Assembly: GCA_041741535.1 (NCBI GenBank)
Contig: JBGSJV010000067.1
Location: forward strand, 1-64,000
From: M30B19 sp041741535
GTDB taxonomy: Bacteria; Planctomycetota; Planctomycetia; Pirellulales; Pirellulaceae
Reading direction: 5' to 3'
DNA length: 64,000 nucleotides
This document shows positions 1 to 8,022 of the stretch, in pieces. The stretch's first letter is position 1. Every line of letters starts with the position of its first letter. A program made the position numbers and the translations under genes. The notes below the pieces were generated by a model that was given only the letters and a program-made list of their open reading frames with translations, was not told the origin of the DNA and ran no database searches.

Positions 1-140
1 CTAAGTAATTTCTCCAGCTCAGCCCCGCTGTTCCAGAAAGCGCGCATTTAAAATCGGCCCCAAAACCTAATTCCACCCCGGAAAATACGGGCTCATGTCA
101 AAAAAATAGATCAAATTTCACTTCCAAGTCAGGGCTAAAC

Positions 141-263
141 ATGAACCGCAACGCCGTCTACAAACTGATCCATGACGCCCGACGAAAGCTTAAGGATGGT
201 TTCGAGCGTGCCGGACTAACCAGCCAAGCGATCTTCGACGAATTGTCAGAAGGAAATCAATGA
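141..263 (+). pseudogene. C-terminal remnant of ECF sigma factor (region 4.2)
   Basis: From ATG 141 the frame encodes 40 residues that read like the end of sigma region 4: NRNAVYKLIHDARRKLKDG is the recognition-helix pattern typical of ECF sigma factors. Regions 2 and 3 are missing. The frame is open upstream only to a TAA at 6-8, and the residues before M141 do not resemble a sigma factor. I read this as a truncated or decayed sigma gene. It could instead be intact upstream with a frameshift, but neither other plus-strand frame at 1-140 shows sigma-like residues. Its TGA (261-263) overlaps the ATG of the next gene, the usual coupling of a sigma factor with its anti-sigma partner. Confidence 0.6.
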
Positions 264-496
264 TGCGACTAAGCTATCAACAAATCACCGACCTGATCGA
301 ACTCACGATCTTTGTCCAAGACGATACTTTGGGCTGTGACGGATGTTTGGAGTTGATGGATCAGTTCGCGCAAGCAGAGCTGGACGGTACCGCTATCCCC
401 GACGCGTTGGAAGTCGTCCGAATCCACCTCGAGCAATGCAAGTGTTGCAAAGATGAGTACGAAGCGCTGTTGATCGCTCTGCGCGAGATCCAGTGA
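260..496 (+). CDS. Zinc-finger anti-sigma-like protein
   Basis: A 78-residue protein with the H-x3-C-x2-C signature of zinc-binding anti-sigma domains (HLEQCKCC, near residues 56-63) and an upstream C-x2-C pair (CDGC, about residues 26-29). There is no membrane segment, so it would be a soluble form. The ATG overlaps the stop of the sigma-factor remnant (ATGA at 260-263), and a second ATG follows directly at 263. In this family such proteins hold a cognate sigma factor inactive. Here the partner seems broken, so the gene may be an orphan. Function is inferred from motif and position. Confidence 0.6.
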   Translation: MMRLSYQQITDLIELTIFVQDDTLGCDGCLELMDQFAQAELDGTAIPDALEVVRIHLEQCKCCKDEYEALLIALREIQ

Positions 497-710
497 CGAT
501 GACGCGGGCCACAGGTGGATAACGCTGCATTCAAAGGTGCGGAGTGAATTGCCTTTTGGTATCAAACTAAGGTTGGGTGGATTTGGTATAGTTCGACATA
601 CGTTCTTATAACGAACAACCACCTCGCTTCGCGCGAAATGTACCTCTGGCACGTTTCCCGTCAAGCGAAGTGGTCCAAGCTTCCGTGGCAAATTGTTTGC
701 TGGAAGTGCT

Positions 711-1262
711 TCACTGCTTCGCAGTCATGCTTGCGAGCTTTTCCACGAAGTCATCCTTCGACATCCGATCCGTGTTGCTCTTGCCGACGTAGCGAAACAT
801 CTCGTTACCCGTGCCATCCAGAACCACAAGGGCCGGGTAATGGACGCTTTGACCATGGAACTGGTATCCGTCGGGAACCCCAAAACGCTTGGCCAGCTTT
901 GCCCCGGCATCGCGATAAATCGTGGGTTGCGGGGTGTCCTCAGATTTCACGAGCTGCTTGCCCCATGCGCGGATGTCTTTTTCGCTGTCCGGCTTGATAA
1001 ACAAGTGAATCACATCCGGAGTGGACGCCGCAAGTTGAGCGTACTCGTTCGTATAGCGGAGACAGAACGGACACTCGGTTTTGAGCAGGAAGTGCAAAAC
1101 GATGGTCTTGCCTTGATGATCCTTCAATTCAAACTTCGTTTCGACTTCGGTTTTGGAGTCTCCGACAATCGCTGGGAGAGTGAAGTTTTCGACACCTTGA
1201 GCCAACACAAACTGCGGCATCGCGACCAACAGGGCCATGACCGCCAAAGTAACCACTTTCAT
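711..1262 (-). CDS. Secreted thioredoxin-fold (AhpC/TSA-like) protein
   Basis: 183 residues. Start chosen at ATG 1262, where an AAGGA ribosome-binding site sits 7-8 bases upstream and a clear signal peptide follows (MKVVTLAVMALLVAMPQFVLA). The mature part has a thioredoxin-like pattern: a beta strand (TIVLHFLLKTECPFC) leading into a C-P-F-C pair at the redox position, then a conserved-looking region with a cis-Pro candidate (VHYPALVVLD). A role in extracytoplasmic thiol or peroxide chemistry is plausible but the substrate is unknown. The upstream extension of the open frame to 1475 has no coding character. The gene is transcribed alone, divergent from the methyltransferase operon. Confidence 0.65.
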   Translation of the reverse strand: MKVVTLAVMALLVAMPQFVLAQGVENFTLPAIVGDSKTEVETKFELKDHQGKTIVLHFLLKTECPFCLRYTNEYAQLAASTPDVIHLFIKPDSEKDIRAWGKQLVKSEDTPQPTIYRDAGAKLAKRFGVPDGYQFHGQSVHYPALVVLDGTGNEMFRYVGKSNTDRMSKDDFVEKLASMTAKQ

Positions 1263-1687
1263 AACGTTATCCTTGGAGCAAAAAAACAGAACAGAAACCC
1301 CGCAGGTGGAACGGCATGTTTGCCACGTGGTGGCACGACAAGTGTTCTTTTCGGGACCAGGTGTCCCGGCAGCGGTTAGCCATGCTGACGTGATGTTGTC
1401 TGCCGCGCTTACCCCAAAATTTAGGCAACCCAATGACCGTCTCCCAATGTCCACAGGCTGCCGTGCCTGAACCATTTGGTGTGGTTGTGGCTTGATAGAG
1501 TGTGCCCAAAAGAAAATTCAATCGTTGAGATCTCACGACAAATCTAATTCTGTGGCACTTGATACGCTTGAAAAGTGCAGCAGGGAAACATAAAACTGTG
1601 CCAAGGTCAAGCTTTTGGCCTGTTTTCGTCCGGCACACAAAAACTCTCCCTGCAAGATCTGATGCTCTTTACCCATGTCAAGTGCGT
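1263..1687. other. Divergent intergenic region
   Basis: About 425 bases between the divergent thioredoxin-fold gene and the polyketide operon, which should hold promoters for both. Two short inverted repeats are visible: GCCACGTGGTGGC near 1321-1333 and CGGGAC-N5-GTCCCG near 1352-1368. Either could be an operator, but nothing shows this directly. No RNA gene or convincing small ORF was seen. Confidence 0.4.
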
Positions 1688-2389
1688 GTGAAAAAACGAC
1701 GGCTCACTCCGGAACAAATGGATGACCCTGGGTTGTCCAAGGCGGAACACCAACTCGCTTTGGCAGGCTTGGCTCGATTGAATCGATGGTCGCGGGGTGA
1801 TGCAGGTTTGTGGCAGGTATTGCAAACCGAGGCTCGGCGGATTTCTCCGCGTGCGTTACGAGTGCTGGACGTTGCCACGGGATCGGGCGATTTGCCCATC
1901 CGGCTAGCTCAACGAGCGCGCTCGGCCAACTTGCCAATACACTTTTCCGCATGTGACTGGAGCCCGACGGCGTTGGAAGTCGCAGCCCAAGCCGCGGCCC
2001 AAGCGCAGGTCTCGATCCCGTTTTTCCAGTTGGATGCGTTACTCGATGCCATTCCGTTAGAATTCGACGTCATCATGGTGTCGCTCTTTTTGCATCATTT
2101 GACGGACGAGCAGATCGTGGCGTTATTGTCGAAATTGGGGCAAGCGACACAGCGTCTTGTTTTAGTGAACGATTTGGCAAGAAGTTGGTGGAATTTTGGT
2201 GCGGTTTATCTTGCTTCACGGTTATTGAGCCGGTCCTCGGTGGTTCACTTCGACGGTCCGGTCTCGGTGCAGGCGGCCTTCACGCGAGCGGAACTAAGCG
2301 AATTGGCGCAACGCGGGGGACTGGAGAACGCCGCCGTGCATTCTCAATTCCCGGCTCGTTGGCTGCTTGTTTGGAGAAAGCCTCAATAA
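1688..2389 (+). CDS. SAM-dependent methyltransferase of type III PKS operon
   Basis: About 233 residues if GTG 1688 is used; GTG 1682 and ATG 1718 are alternatives, and I prefer a GTG because the KKRRLTPEQMDDPG stretch looks like part of the family's N-terminus. The class I methyltransferase SAM loop is clear (LDVATGSGD, about residues 59-67), followed by an acidic strand end (SACDWS) and a post-I motif region. Its TAA overlaps the ATG of the FAD oxidoreductase (TAATG, 2387-2391), and that gene in turn overlaps the polyketide synthase. The likely role is O- or C-methylation of the product of the type III PKS. Substrate not determinable from sequence. Confidence 0.8.
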   Translation: MKKRRLTPEQMDDPGLSKAEHQLALAGLARLNRWSRGDAGLWQVLQTEARRISPRALRVLDVATGSGDLPIRLAQRARSANLPIHFSACDWSPTALEVAAQAAAQAQVSIPFFQLDALLDAIPLEFDVIMVSLFLHHLTDEQIVALLSKLGQATQRLVLVNDLARSWWNFGAVYLASRLLSRSSVVHFDGPVSVQAAFTRAELSELAQRGGLENAAVHSQFPARWLLVWRKPQ

Positions 2390-3516
2390 TGTCTACGGCC
2401 GATGGTCCTGTTTGGGATGTTGCAATCATTGGAGCCGGTCCAAGCGGGAGCCTCTCGTCGTTGATCTTGGCTCGACTCGGATTGTCCGTGCTTCTGGTGG
2501 ATCAATCCGAGTTCCCGCGGCGGAAAGTGTGCGGCGGTTGTTTGAACGGGAATTCGATGGCCGCCTTGAAGTCCTGCGGTTTAGCCGAGCTACCGGAACG
2601 ACTTGGTGCGCAACCTGTAAAACGCGTGCGGATGGTGTACGGTGGGCGTTATGCCGAGTTGTCGCTTCAAGAGAATTGGAGTCTTTCTCGGTTCTGTTTC
2701 GATTGGGCATTGATCCAAGAAGCTCAAGCGGCCGGCGTAACCTTTGCTCCGTCCCATCGGGCGACGATGGGCGAAGTCAGGGGCAGTTGTCGCCAGGTCG
2801 AATTGCAATCCCGATCGGGGCATTCGACCATCGCTGCGCGAATCGTCATCATTGCTCACGGACTGAAGCAGGGAACGATTGCGAAAAACTCGCGACTGGG
2901 GGCTGGGACGGTCCTGACTCAAGTACCACAGCCCTTGCGTGATGAGGGTCTGTTGATGGTGATTGGTCGCGGTGGCTATGTGGGCGGGGTTCGGGTCGAA
3001 AAGGGCCAATATGATTTGGCCGCGGCGTTGGATGTTGATTTCTTGAAGATGCACGGCACGATTGCAAACGCTGTTCACGATCTCTTTCTTCAGGCAGGCT
3101 TTGCTGAAATCGCTGACGTCGCTACGGCGGATTGGAAAGGCACGCCATTGTTGACTCGACGACCCCAGCAAATCGCCGGAGAACGTTGGTTTGCGGTCGG
3201 AGACGCGACCGGTTATGTCGAACCATTCACGGGGGAAGGCATGGCGTGGGCCATGAACGGCGCGCTGGCCCTGGCTCCGATTGTGGAACGCTCGGTCGTG
3301 CAATGGCAGCCGCAAGCCATCCGTGAATGGAAGCATGTCCATCAGCGAACGATCGTGCGGCAACAATGGCCTTGCCGTCTCCTCGCGCAAGTGCTGCGTT
3401 GGCCTTGGTTGTCGCTAGGCCTCGTCGGCGGTTTGCGAATGTTTCCTGGATTGGCTCGGCCTGTATTGCGGCATCTGAGTCGGCCTCCTGCAAATCCGCA
3501 ACGAGTAAAGCTATGA
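2389..3516 (+). CDS. FAD-dependent oxidoreductase (geranylgeranyl reductase-like)
   Basis: 375 residues starting at ATG 2389. The N-terminal Rossmann motif IIGAGPSG (residues 13-20) binds the FAD ADP moiety; RRKVCGG (44-50) is the Cys-containing motif of the geranylgeranyl reductase/halogenase-like flavoprotein group; GDATGYVEPFTGEGM (271-285) is the second FAD contact. It lies between the methyltransferase and the type III PKS with overlapping start and stop codons on both sides, so translation of the three is coupled. It probably oxidises or hydroxylates the polyketide. A halogenase is less likely because the WxWxIP signature is absent. Confidence 0.85.
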   Translation: MSTADGPVWDVAIIGAGPSGSLSSLILARLGLSVLLVDQSEFPRRKVCGGCLNGNSMAALKSCGLAELPERLGAQPVKRVRMVYGGRYAELSLQENWSLSRFCFDWALIQEAQAAGVTFAPSHRATMGEVRGSCRQVELQSRSGHSTIAARIVIIAHGLKQGTIAKNSRLGAGTVLTQVPQPLRDEGLLMVIGRGGYVGGVRVEKGQYDLAAALDVDFLKMHGTIANAVHDLFLQAGFAEIADVATADWKGTPLLTRRPQQIAGERWFAVGDATGYVEPFTGEGMAWAMNGALALAPIVERSVVQWQPQAIREWKHVHQRTIVRQQWPCRLLAQVLRWPWLSLGLVGGLRMFPGLARPVLRHLSRPPANPQRVKL

Positions 3517-4628
3517 CTGTTCAACTGAGTTGCATTGAAACGGCCGTCCCCGAAACCTGCGTACAATCACATGAATCGTTGCATATTGCTAACGCATTGT
3601 GCGGGCCCTACATGAGTGACGCGGGGTGGTTGCCAGCCGTGTATGAAAACTGCGGCGTCAAGCAGCGGTACCAAGTGTTGGGACAGGCCATTGTAAATGA
3701 CTTGTTGCACGATACGCGAATATCGCAGTCTCCTTTTTTGCCCGGAAAAATCGGCGGCCCGACAACTGCCGAGCGGATGGCGATCTATACCAAAGAGGCC
3801 GGGCCGTTGGCGTTGCAGGCTGCGAGGAAAACGTTGCGAGAAGCCAAGTTATCCGGCGACCTCGTCACTCATTTGGTGACCGTTTCTTGCACGGGGTTTC
3901 AAGCGCCCGGAATCGACGTCTTGCTGATGCGTGAGTTGAAATTGCCGCCAGGCGTGGAGCGAACTCATGTTGGCTTTATGGGTTGCCACGGGGCGCTGAA
4001 TGGATTGCGGGTGGCCAAAGTGTTTTGCGAAGCCAACCCTAAGGCCGTGGTACTGCTGGTTGCCGTGGAGCTGTGTAGCCTGCACTACTATTATGGTGCC
4101 GAACCAAGCAAAGTCATTGCCAATGCCTTGTTTGCTGATGGAGCTGCCGCGATGCTGGTCAGCCAGAAAATCCCGGGCATGGCGGTATTGGCATCGGGCT
4201 CCCAGTTGTTGCCAAATTCGGAACGAGAGATGGGTTGGGTGATTGGTGATCATGGCTTTGGGATGACGATGACCAAACAAATTCCCCGCTTGATCGAACA
4301 ACATTTGTGTGCCTGGATCGAGACGTGGTTGCAAGCCCGTGGCATGGCCCTGGGCGACATTGCTCGCTGGGCGGTCCATCCGGGCGGGCCGAAAATCCTT
4401 GAAGCGGTTCAATCATCGCTAACGCTTCCGGCAACGGCCCTGACAGATTCGTGGCAGATTCTTGCGAGCTATGGCAACATGTCTTCGCCAACCGTTTTCT
4501 TCATCTTGAAAGAACAAAATCGGAAACCGGTGCCGGGGCCGACTGTTGTACTCGGCTTTGGACCTGGTCTCATCGTGGAAGCAGCCTTATTAACCGACTC
4601 GCCCGTAAACCCAATCCCGCCTCGTTAA
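3513..4628 (+). CDS. Type III polyketide synthase (chalcone synthase-like)
   Basis: 371 residues from ATG 3513, overlapping the oxidoreductase stop by ATGA. All three catalytic residues of the thiolase-fold type III PKS family are visible: Cys126 in VSCTGFQAPG, His289 in WAVHPGGP and Asn322 in SYGNMSS. The C-terminal GFGPGLIVEA loop also fits. Length is normal for the family. The enzyme condenses an acyl-CoA starter with malonyl-CoA units to give alkylpyrones, resorcinols or similar phenolics. With the methyltransferase and flavoprotein it makes a compact three-gene pathway of a type known from other bacteria; the exact product cannot be read from sequence. Confidence 0.93.
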   Translation: MTVQLSCIETAVPETCVQSHESLHIANALCGPYMSDAGWLPAVYENCGVKQRYQVLGQAIVNDLLHDTRISQSPFLPGKIGGPTTAERMAIYTKEAGPLALQAARKTLREAKLSGDLVTHLVTVSCTGFQAPGIDVLLMRELKLPPGVERTHVGFMGCHGALNGLRVAKVFCEANPKAVVLLVAVELCSLHYYYGAEPSKVIANALFADGAAAMLVSQKIPGMAVLASGSQLLPNSEREMGWVIGDHGFGMTMTKQIPRLIEQHLCAWIETWLQARGMALGDIARWAVHPGGPKILEAVQSSLTLPATALTDSWQILASYGNMSSPTVFFILKEQNRKPVPGPTVVLGFGPGLIVEAALLTDSPVNPIPPR

Positions 4629-4840
4629 CACTCGATGAACCTGGGCAAGAGCCCAGTTGAGGCGGAAGCAATGCTCGAACGCCTGAATAATCGTTAGTTT
4701 CCGTCATGGGAAGTTGCGAAGAGATCTGTTTTATCTCGCGTTTGCCCATTCGCAGCCACACTAGGGCCGTCACATGTTATTTTTCCAATGAGACGGTGTG
4801 ACACGTCACGAAACAAAAACAACGCAGTTGAGGATCAGCC

Positions 4841-5077
4841 ATGTACGTCGGTCCCATTGAATGCCCGAAATGCAACCTTCCGATCGACGAGAATGCCCAT
4901 TGGTGTCCGTATTGTTATTCCACAGCACCGGCGTCGGCCCCTTGGAATCAGGGCGCATGGGGGAATGTCGTATTGATTGGAGTACTAGTGGCGGTATTGC
5001 TGGGCGTTGATGCGTGTACCGGTACACGAATTGTCCCAACGATCTGGAACGCGATTCAGGCGAACGCGGGGCAATAG
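4841..5077 (+). CDS. Small zinc-ribbon membrane protein
   Basis: 78 residues. Two CxxC pairs (CPKC at 8-11, CPYC at 22-25) form a zinc ribbon, followed by one hydrophobic segment (about residues 42-58, VVLIGVLVAVLLGV). A TGAGGA ribosome-binding site lies about 8 bases upstream of the ATG. Proteins like this are common and mostly uncharacterised; the ribbon would face the cytoplasm. No functional partner is evident: the PKS operon ends 212 bases upstream. Confidence 0.6.
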   Translation: MYVGPIECPKCNLPIDENAHWCPYCYSTAPASAPWNQGAWGNVVLIGVLVAVLLGVDACTGTRIVPTIWNAIQANAGQ

Positions 5078-5428
5078 TCGCGTTGGAGGAGGGCATCCGT
5101 TATTAGTAGTGCCCTGAAGTCTCACGGAGTTGTCTCAATAGAGGTCTGACTCTCCGGACGCGTCTTTTTGCCCGGGACTTTGCCTGCCTTTCAAAGAGTC
5201 GGAAAATTTTGGGGACAACGACGAGGATGTGATAACTCGTCAAGTCTTGTGCACTACAAAACCCCCACCCACTTTCGCTAGCTTTCTCGCACAGAAATGT
5301 TCCCCGGCGAGTGTTAGAGATTGGCTTTTTGGATACCCGGAAGATCGACACCGACGCACGAACAAATTAGAATGCGACCCGTCGGGGTTTTTCTGCACGG
5401 TCTTTCACCTAACAACAAGCTGCTCCCG
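5078..5428. other. Intergenic region holding a dispersed repeat copy
   Basis: About 350 bases without a convincing gene. Bases 5162-5188 match 35580-35606 at 24 of 27 positions (GTCTTTTTGYCCGGG core), which marks a dispersed repeat shared with the region upstream of hutH. The rest should contain the promoter of the PEP-CTERM gene. Nothing else recognised. Confidence 0.45.
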
Positions 5429-6244
5429 ATGCAATTCTCTACCCAGCGGCGTGCTCTGGTGCTCGTTTCGTGTCTGTTGGTCATCGCCCTGTTTTGCGGA
5501 CTTGTGTCAACGTCTCACGCAGGGTTGGTTGCATACGACGGCTTCAGTTATTCGAATGGCAATCTCGCTGGTCAAGGCGGTGGGACTGGATGGGGTGCGA
5601 GTTGGAGCCAAGGCAGCGGTACGATGCCAACCGTCGTCGACGGCGTTGCGAAACTGACGTTTACGGACGGATTAGTACAAAGTCAAGCCAGTCGAAATCT
5701 AAACACAACGTTGGGGGCCGATGGAACAACGACTTGGATTCGATTTAATGGGTCGTATTTGAACAACTCGAATTTTGGCACCCCGCCGCCGCTACCGTTT
5801 GGTGGTCTGAGCTTGATGAACGGTGTAAACGAGAGTTTGCTGATCGGCAAATTCAGCGGTGGGACGAATTGGTCGATGGGTACTAGTTCTGGTTCGGTAA
5901 GCACCACGGTTCCGGTTTATACGGGCGGTGATATCTGGGTACGCATCCTTCACTTCGCGGGGAACGACATCGTGAAGATGTGGGTAAACCCCTCCAACAT
6001 GACTACCGAATCGAATTTAGACGGTGCGACCGCTGATTTGACAGGGTTGGACATTAGCTTCAATAGTATTATGCTGCACGGTCATCATGGCGGAATGAAC
6101 TTTTCCACTCATACTTGGTCGTTTGACAATGTTCGGATTGGAACGTCCTTTGACGCCATGACGGCTGTTCCCGAGCCGTCGGCTTTGGCGTTGGTCGGAC
6201 TCGTTGTGGTGGGAATGGGAGCGGTTCGGCGGCGAATCGTGTGA
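5429..6244 (+). CDS. PEP-CTERM sorted exoprotein
   Basis: 271 residues from ATG 5429, chosen because a signal peptide begins there (RRALVLVSCLLVIALFCG, cleavage after about SHA). The C-terminus has the PEP-CTERM tripartite signal: VPEPSA, a hydrophobic helix (LALVGLVVVGMGA) and the Arg cluster RRR. The body is Gly/Ser/Thr/Asn-rich with beta-type composition, like LamG/concanavalin-type secreted proteins. It is expected to be processed by an exosortase and released or anchored at the cell surface. No enzyme motif is visible. Upstream frame extension to 5321 lacks coding character. Confidence 0.8.
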   Translation: MQFSTQRRALVLVSCLLVIALFCGLVSTSHAGLVAYDGFSYSNGNLAGQGGGTGWGASWSQGSGTMPTVVDGVAKLTFTDGLVQSQASRNLNTTLGADGTTTWIRFNGSYLNNSNFGTPPPLPFGGLSLMNGVNESLLIGKFSGGTNWSMGTSSGSVSTTVPVYTGGDIWVRILHFAGNDIVKMWVNPSNMTTESNLDGATADLTGLDISFNSIMLHGHHGGMNFSTHTWSFDNVRIGTSFDAMTAVPEPSALALVGLVVVGMGAVRRRIV

Positions 6245-6247
6245 ACC

Positions 6248-6424
6248 ATGGAAGTCTTGTTTGTGGCTTTGCCAGTTGCGTTGTTGTTGGGTGCCGTCGC
6301 GGTCGTTGCATTTATCCTGGCGGCGCGCGGGGGCCAATTTGACGACCTAGAAACGCCGCCTCAACGCATGTTGTATGACGATGTCGAGGCGAAGCCTGAA
6401 CCTCCCTCGGACGTCAAAAAGTAA
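6248..6424 (+). CDS. ccoS: CcoS-like cbb3 oxidase maturation protein
   Basis: A 58-residue protein starting 3 bases after the PEP-CTERM stop. The pattern is characteristic of CcoS: a start with one N-terminal transmembrane helix (LFVALPVALLLGAVAVVAF), then the signature GGQFDDLETPPQRMLYDD. CcoS is needed for cofactor insertion into cbb3-type cytochrome oxidase. No ccoNOP, ccoG or ccoI gene is present in the window, so it stands apart from its usual cluster. The very close spacing to the PEP-CTERM gene may mean read-through transcription. Confidence 0.8.
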   Translation: MEVLFVALPVALLLGAVAVVAFILAARGGQFDDLETPPQRMLYDDVEAKPEPPSDVKK

Positions 6425-6449
6425 CCGCGAATCCATCCCCTAGGGTTGT

Positions 6450-7886
6450 CTAAGATCGCGCGACCCATTGATCGATAAATTCCCGAACAGGAGTGGCCCG
6501 CAGTTTTTCGAGGTCGTCGAATTGTTGGGCCAACGAGGCCGCTTGGGTTGCTGAAAAGTGTCGGTCGATGGCTGCTTGGTACTTTTGCTGCATCAGTGGC
6601 AGACCCTCGGCCCGCCTTCGTCGATGACCGACGGGGAAGTGGACTTCGACTTTTTCGGTGGCGGTTCCATCGGCAAAGAAAACCTGAATGCTGTTTGGGA
6701 TCGAGCGCAGGTTCAAGTCGTAATAATCGCGCGAGAAGGATTCGTTTTCCCGGACGACCATCTTGGCCCGCAGGGCATCGATTGTTGGATCCGCAGCTAC
6801 GGAGTCTTCGTAATCTTCCGCGACGAGACGTCCAAAGATTAGCGGCACGGCGATCATGTATTGCAGGCAATGATCGCGATCAGCGGGATTGTTGAGCGGC
6901 CCGCGTTTGTCGATGATTCGCACGCCAGGCTCCTGAGTTTCGATTTCAATCCGCGCAATCTGTTCCAATCGTCCCTTGACTTGCGGGTGCAACGTAAGAG
7001 CCGCTTCCACGGCGGTTTGCGCGTGGAATTCGGCGGGGAACGAAATCTTGAACAAAACATGTTCCATAACGTACGACTCGAGCGGTCGCGCTAAGGTGAC
7101 GGGTTGATTCCGGAACAACACGTCTTGGAAGCCCCACTTTGGTGAGGACAACGCTAGAGGGTAGCCCATTTCACCCGCCCGAGCGATCAATGCCAATCGC
7201 ACCGCTCGGCTGGTTGCATCGCCGGCCGCCCAACTCTTGCGCGACCCGGTACTGGGAGCATGTCGATAAGTTCGCAGGGCACCGCCGTCGATCCACGCCA
7301 GGCTGACGGCGTTCAACGCTTGTTGACGGGTGCAGCCCAACAGTTTGGCGGCGACGGCAGTCGATGCGATTCGCACTAGCAACACGTGGTCCAAACCGAC
7401 GCGATTGAAGCCGTTGTTGATTGCCAAGATACCTTGGATTTCATGGGCTCGGATCATCGCCTCCAGCACCGCGTCAATGGTTAGATCGGGTTGACCATTC
7501 CCAGCCTGATAGTCCGCGCAGGCCAAGATGGCGCCCAAGTTATCGGACGGGTGTCCCCATTCGGCGGCCAACCACGTATCGTTGTAGTCCAGCCAGCGCA
7601 CCATCGCACCGATGTTGAACGCGGCCATGACGGGCTCCAGACTAAAACCCGTGCCGGGGACGCGAGCGCCTGGCTCCAGGGAGGCACCCGGGACAATGGG
7701 GCCTAACAACTTGGTGCACGCCGGAAACTTCAGCGCCATCATCGCGCAGCCCAACGAGTCCATCAGGCACCAACGGGCCGTGTCCCAAGCCAGTTCACTC
7801 TTGATCGGAGGTCCGTAAACGTAGTCGATGATTTCGGTCAACAACGGATCTGTTTGAGTGGGTGCTGTGTAAGTGGAGGCACTCAT
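6450..7886 (-). CDS. prpD: MmgE/PrpD family 2-methylcitrate dehydratase
   Basis: 478 residues from ATG 7886, length normal for PrpD. Family features include RWLDYNDTWLAAEWGHPSDN near residues 95-115, which is the conserved substrate-binding region, and the repeated helical pattern of MmgE/PrpD proteins. It dehydrates 2-methylcitrate in the methylcitrate cycle for propionyl-CoA use. It follows prpB and prpC on the same strand, after a 136-base gap that contains a strong hairpin (7914-7958), so its expression may be lower than or separate from the upstream genes. The upstream frame extension to 8048 overlaps prpC and is not needed. Confidence 0.85.
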   Translation of the reverse strand: MSASTYTAPTQTDPLLTEIIDYVYGPPIKSELAWDTARWCLMDSLGCAMMALKFPACTKLLGPIVPGASLEPGARVPGTGFSLEPVMAAFNIGAMVRWLDYNDTWLAAEWGHPSDNLGAILACADYQAGNGQPDLTIDAVLEAMIRAHEIQGILAINNGFNRVGLDHVLLVRIASTAVAAKLLGCTRQQALNAVSLAWIDGGALRTYRHAPSTGSRKSWAAGDATSRAVRLALIARAGEMGYPLALSSPKWGFQDVLFRNQPVTLARPLESYVMEHVLFKISFPAEFHAQTAVEAALTLHPQVKGRLEQIARIEIETQEPGVRIIDKRGPLNNPADRDHCLQYMIAVPLIFGRLVAEDYEDSVAADPTIDALRAKMVVRENESFSRDYYDLNLRSIPNSIQVFFADGTATEKVEVHFPVGHRRRRAEGLPLMQQKYQAAIDRHFSATQAASLAQQFDDLEKLRATPVREFIDQWVARS

Positions 7887-7913
7887 GAAGTTTTTGCTCG
7901 AAAGGGATTGGGG

Positions 7914-7958
7914 CTTAGGTTTGTCGTAAAAGGGGGCTCCCCCTTTCCGGTCATGTCC
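7914..7958 (-). terminator. Hairpin between prpC and prpD (terminator-like, repeat family)
   Basis: On the minus strand the arms GGGGG and CCCCC face each other in AAAGGGGGAGCCCCCTTTT, followed by A-C-G, which resembles an intrinsic terminator or attenuator after prpC. The flanks match a similar block upstream of hutH (35538-35582): both have CATGACYGGA, then the hairpin, then CCCTTTTA and a CCTAAG end. It may limit transcription into prpD. Confidence 0.45.
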
Positions 7959-8022
7959 GCTTGTCGTCATCCGCGTACGGTCTGTTTTGGCAAACACGAC
8001 GACCAAACAACAACGGTGTAAA

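Noticed and set aside
1..140. Full-length sigma factor reading across the start of the window
   Set aside because: Frames here contain stops and no sigma motifs before codon 141.
2590..3390. Minus-strand frame of 266 codons
   Set aside because: Shadow of the FAD oxidoreductase, which shows Rossmann and GD motifs.
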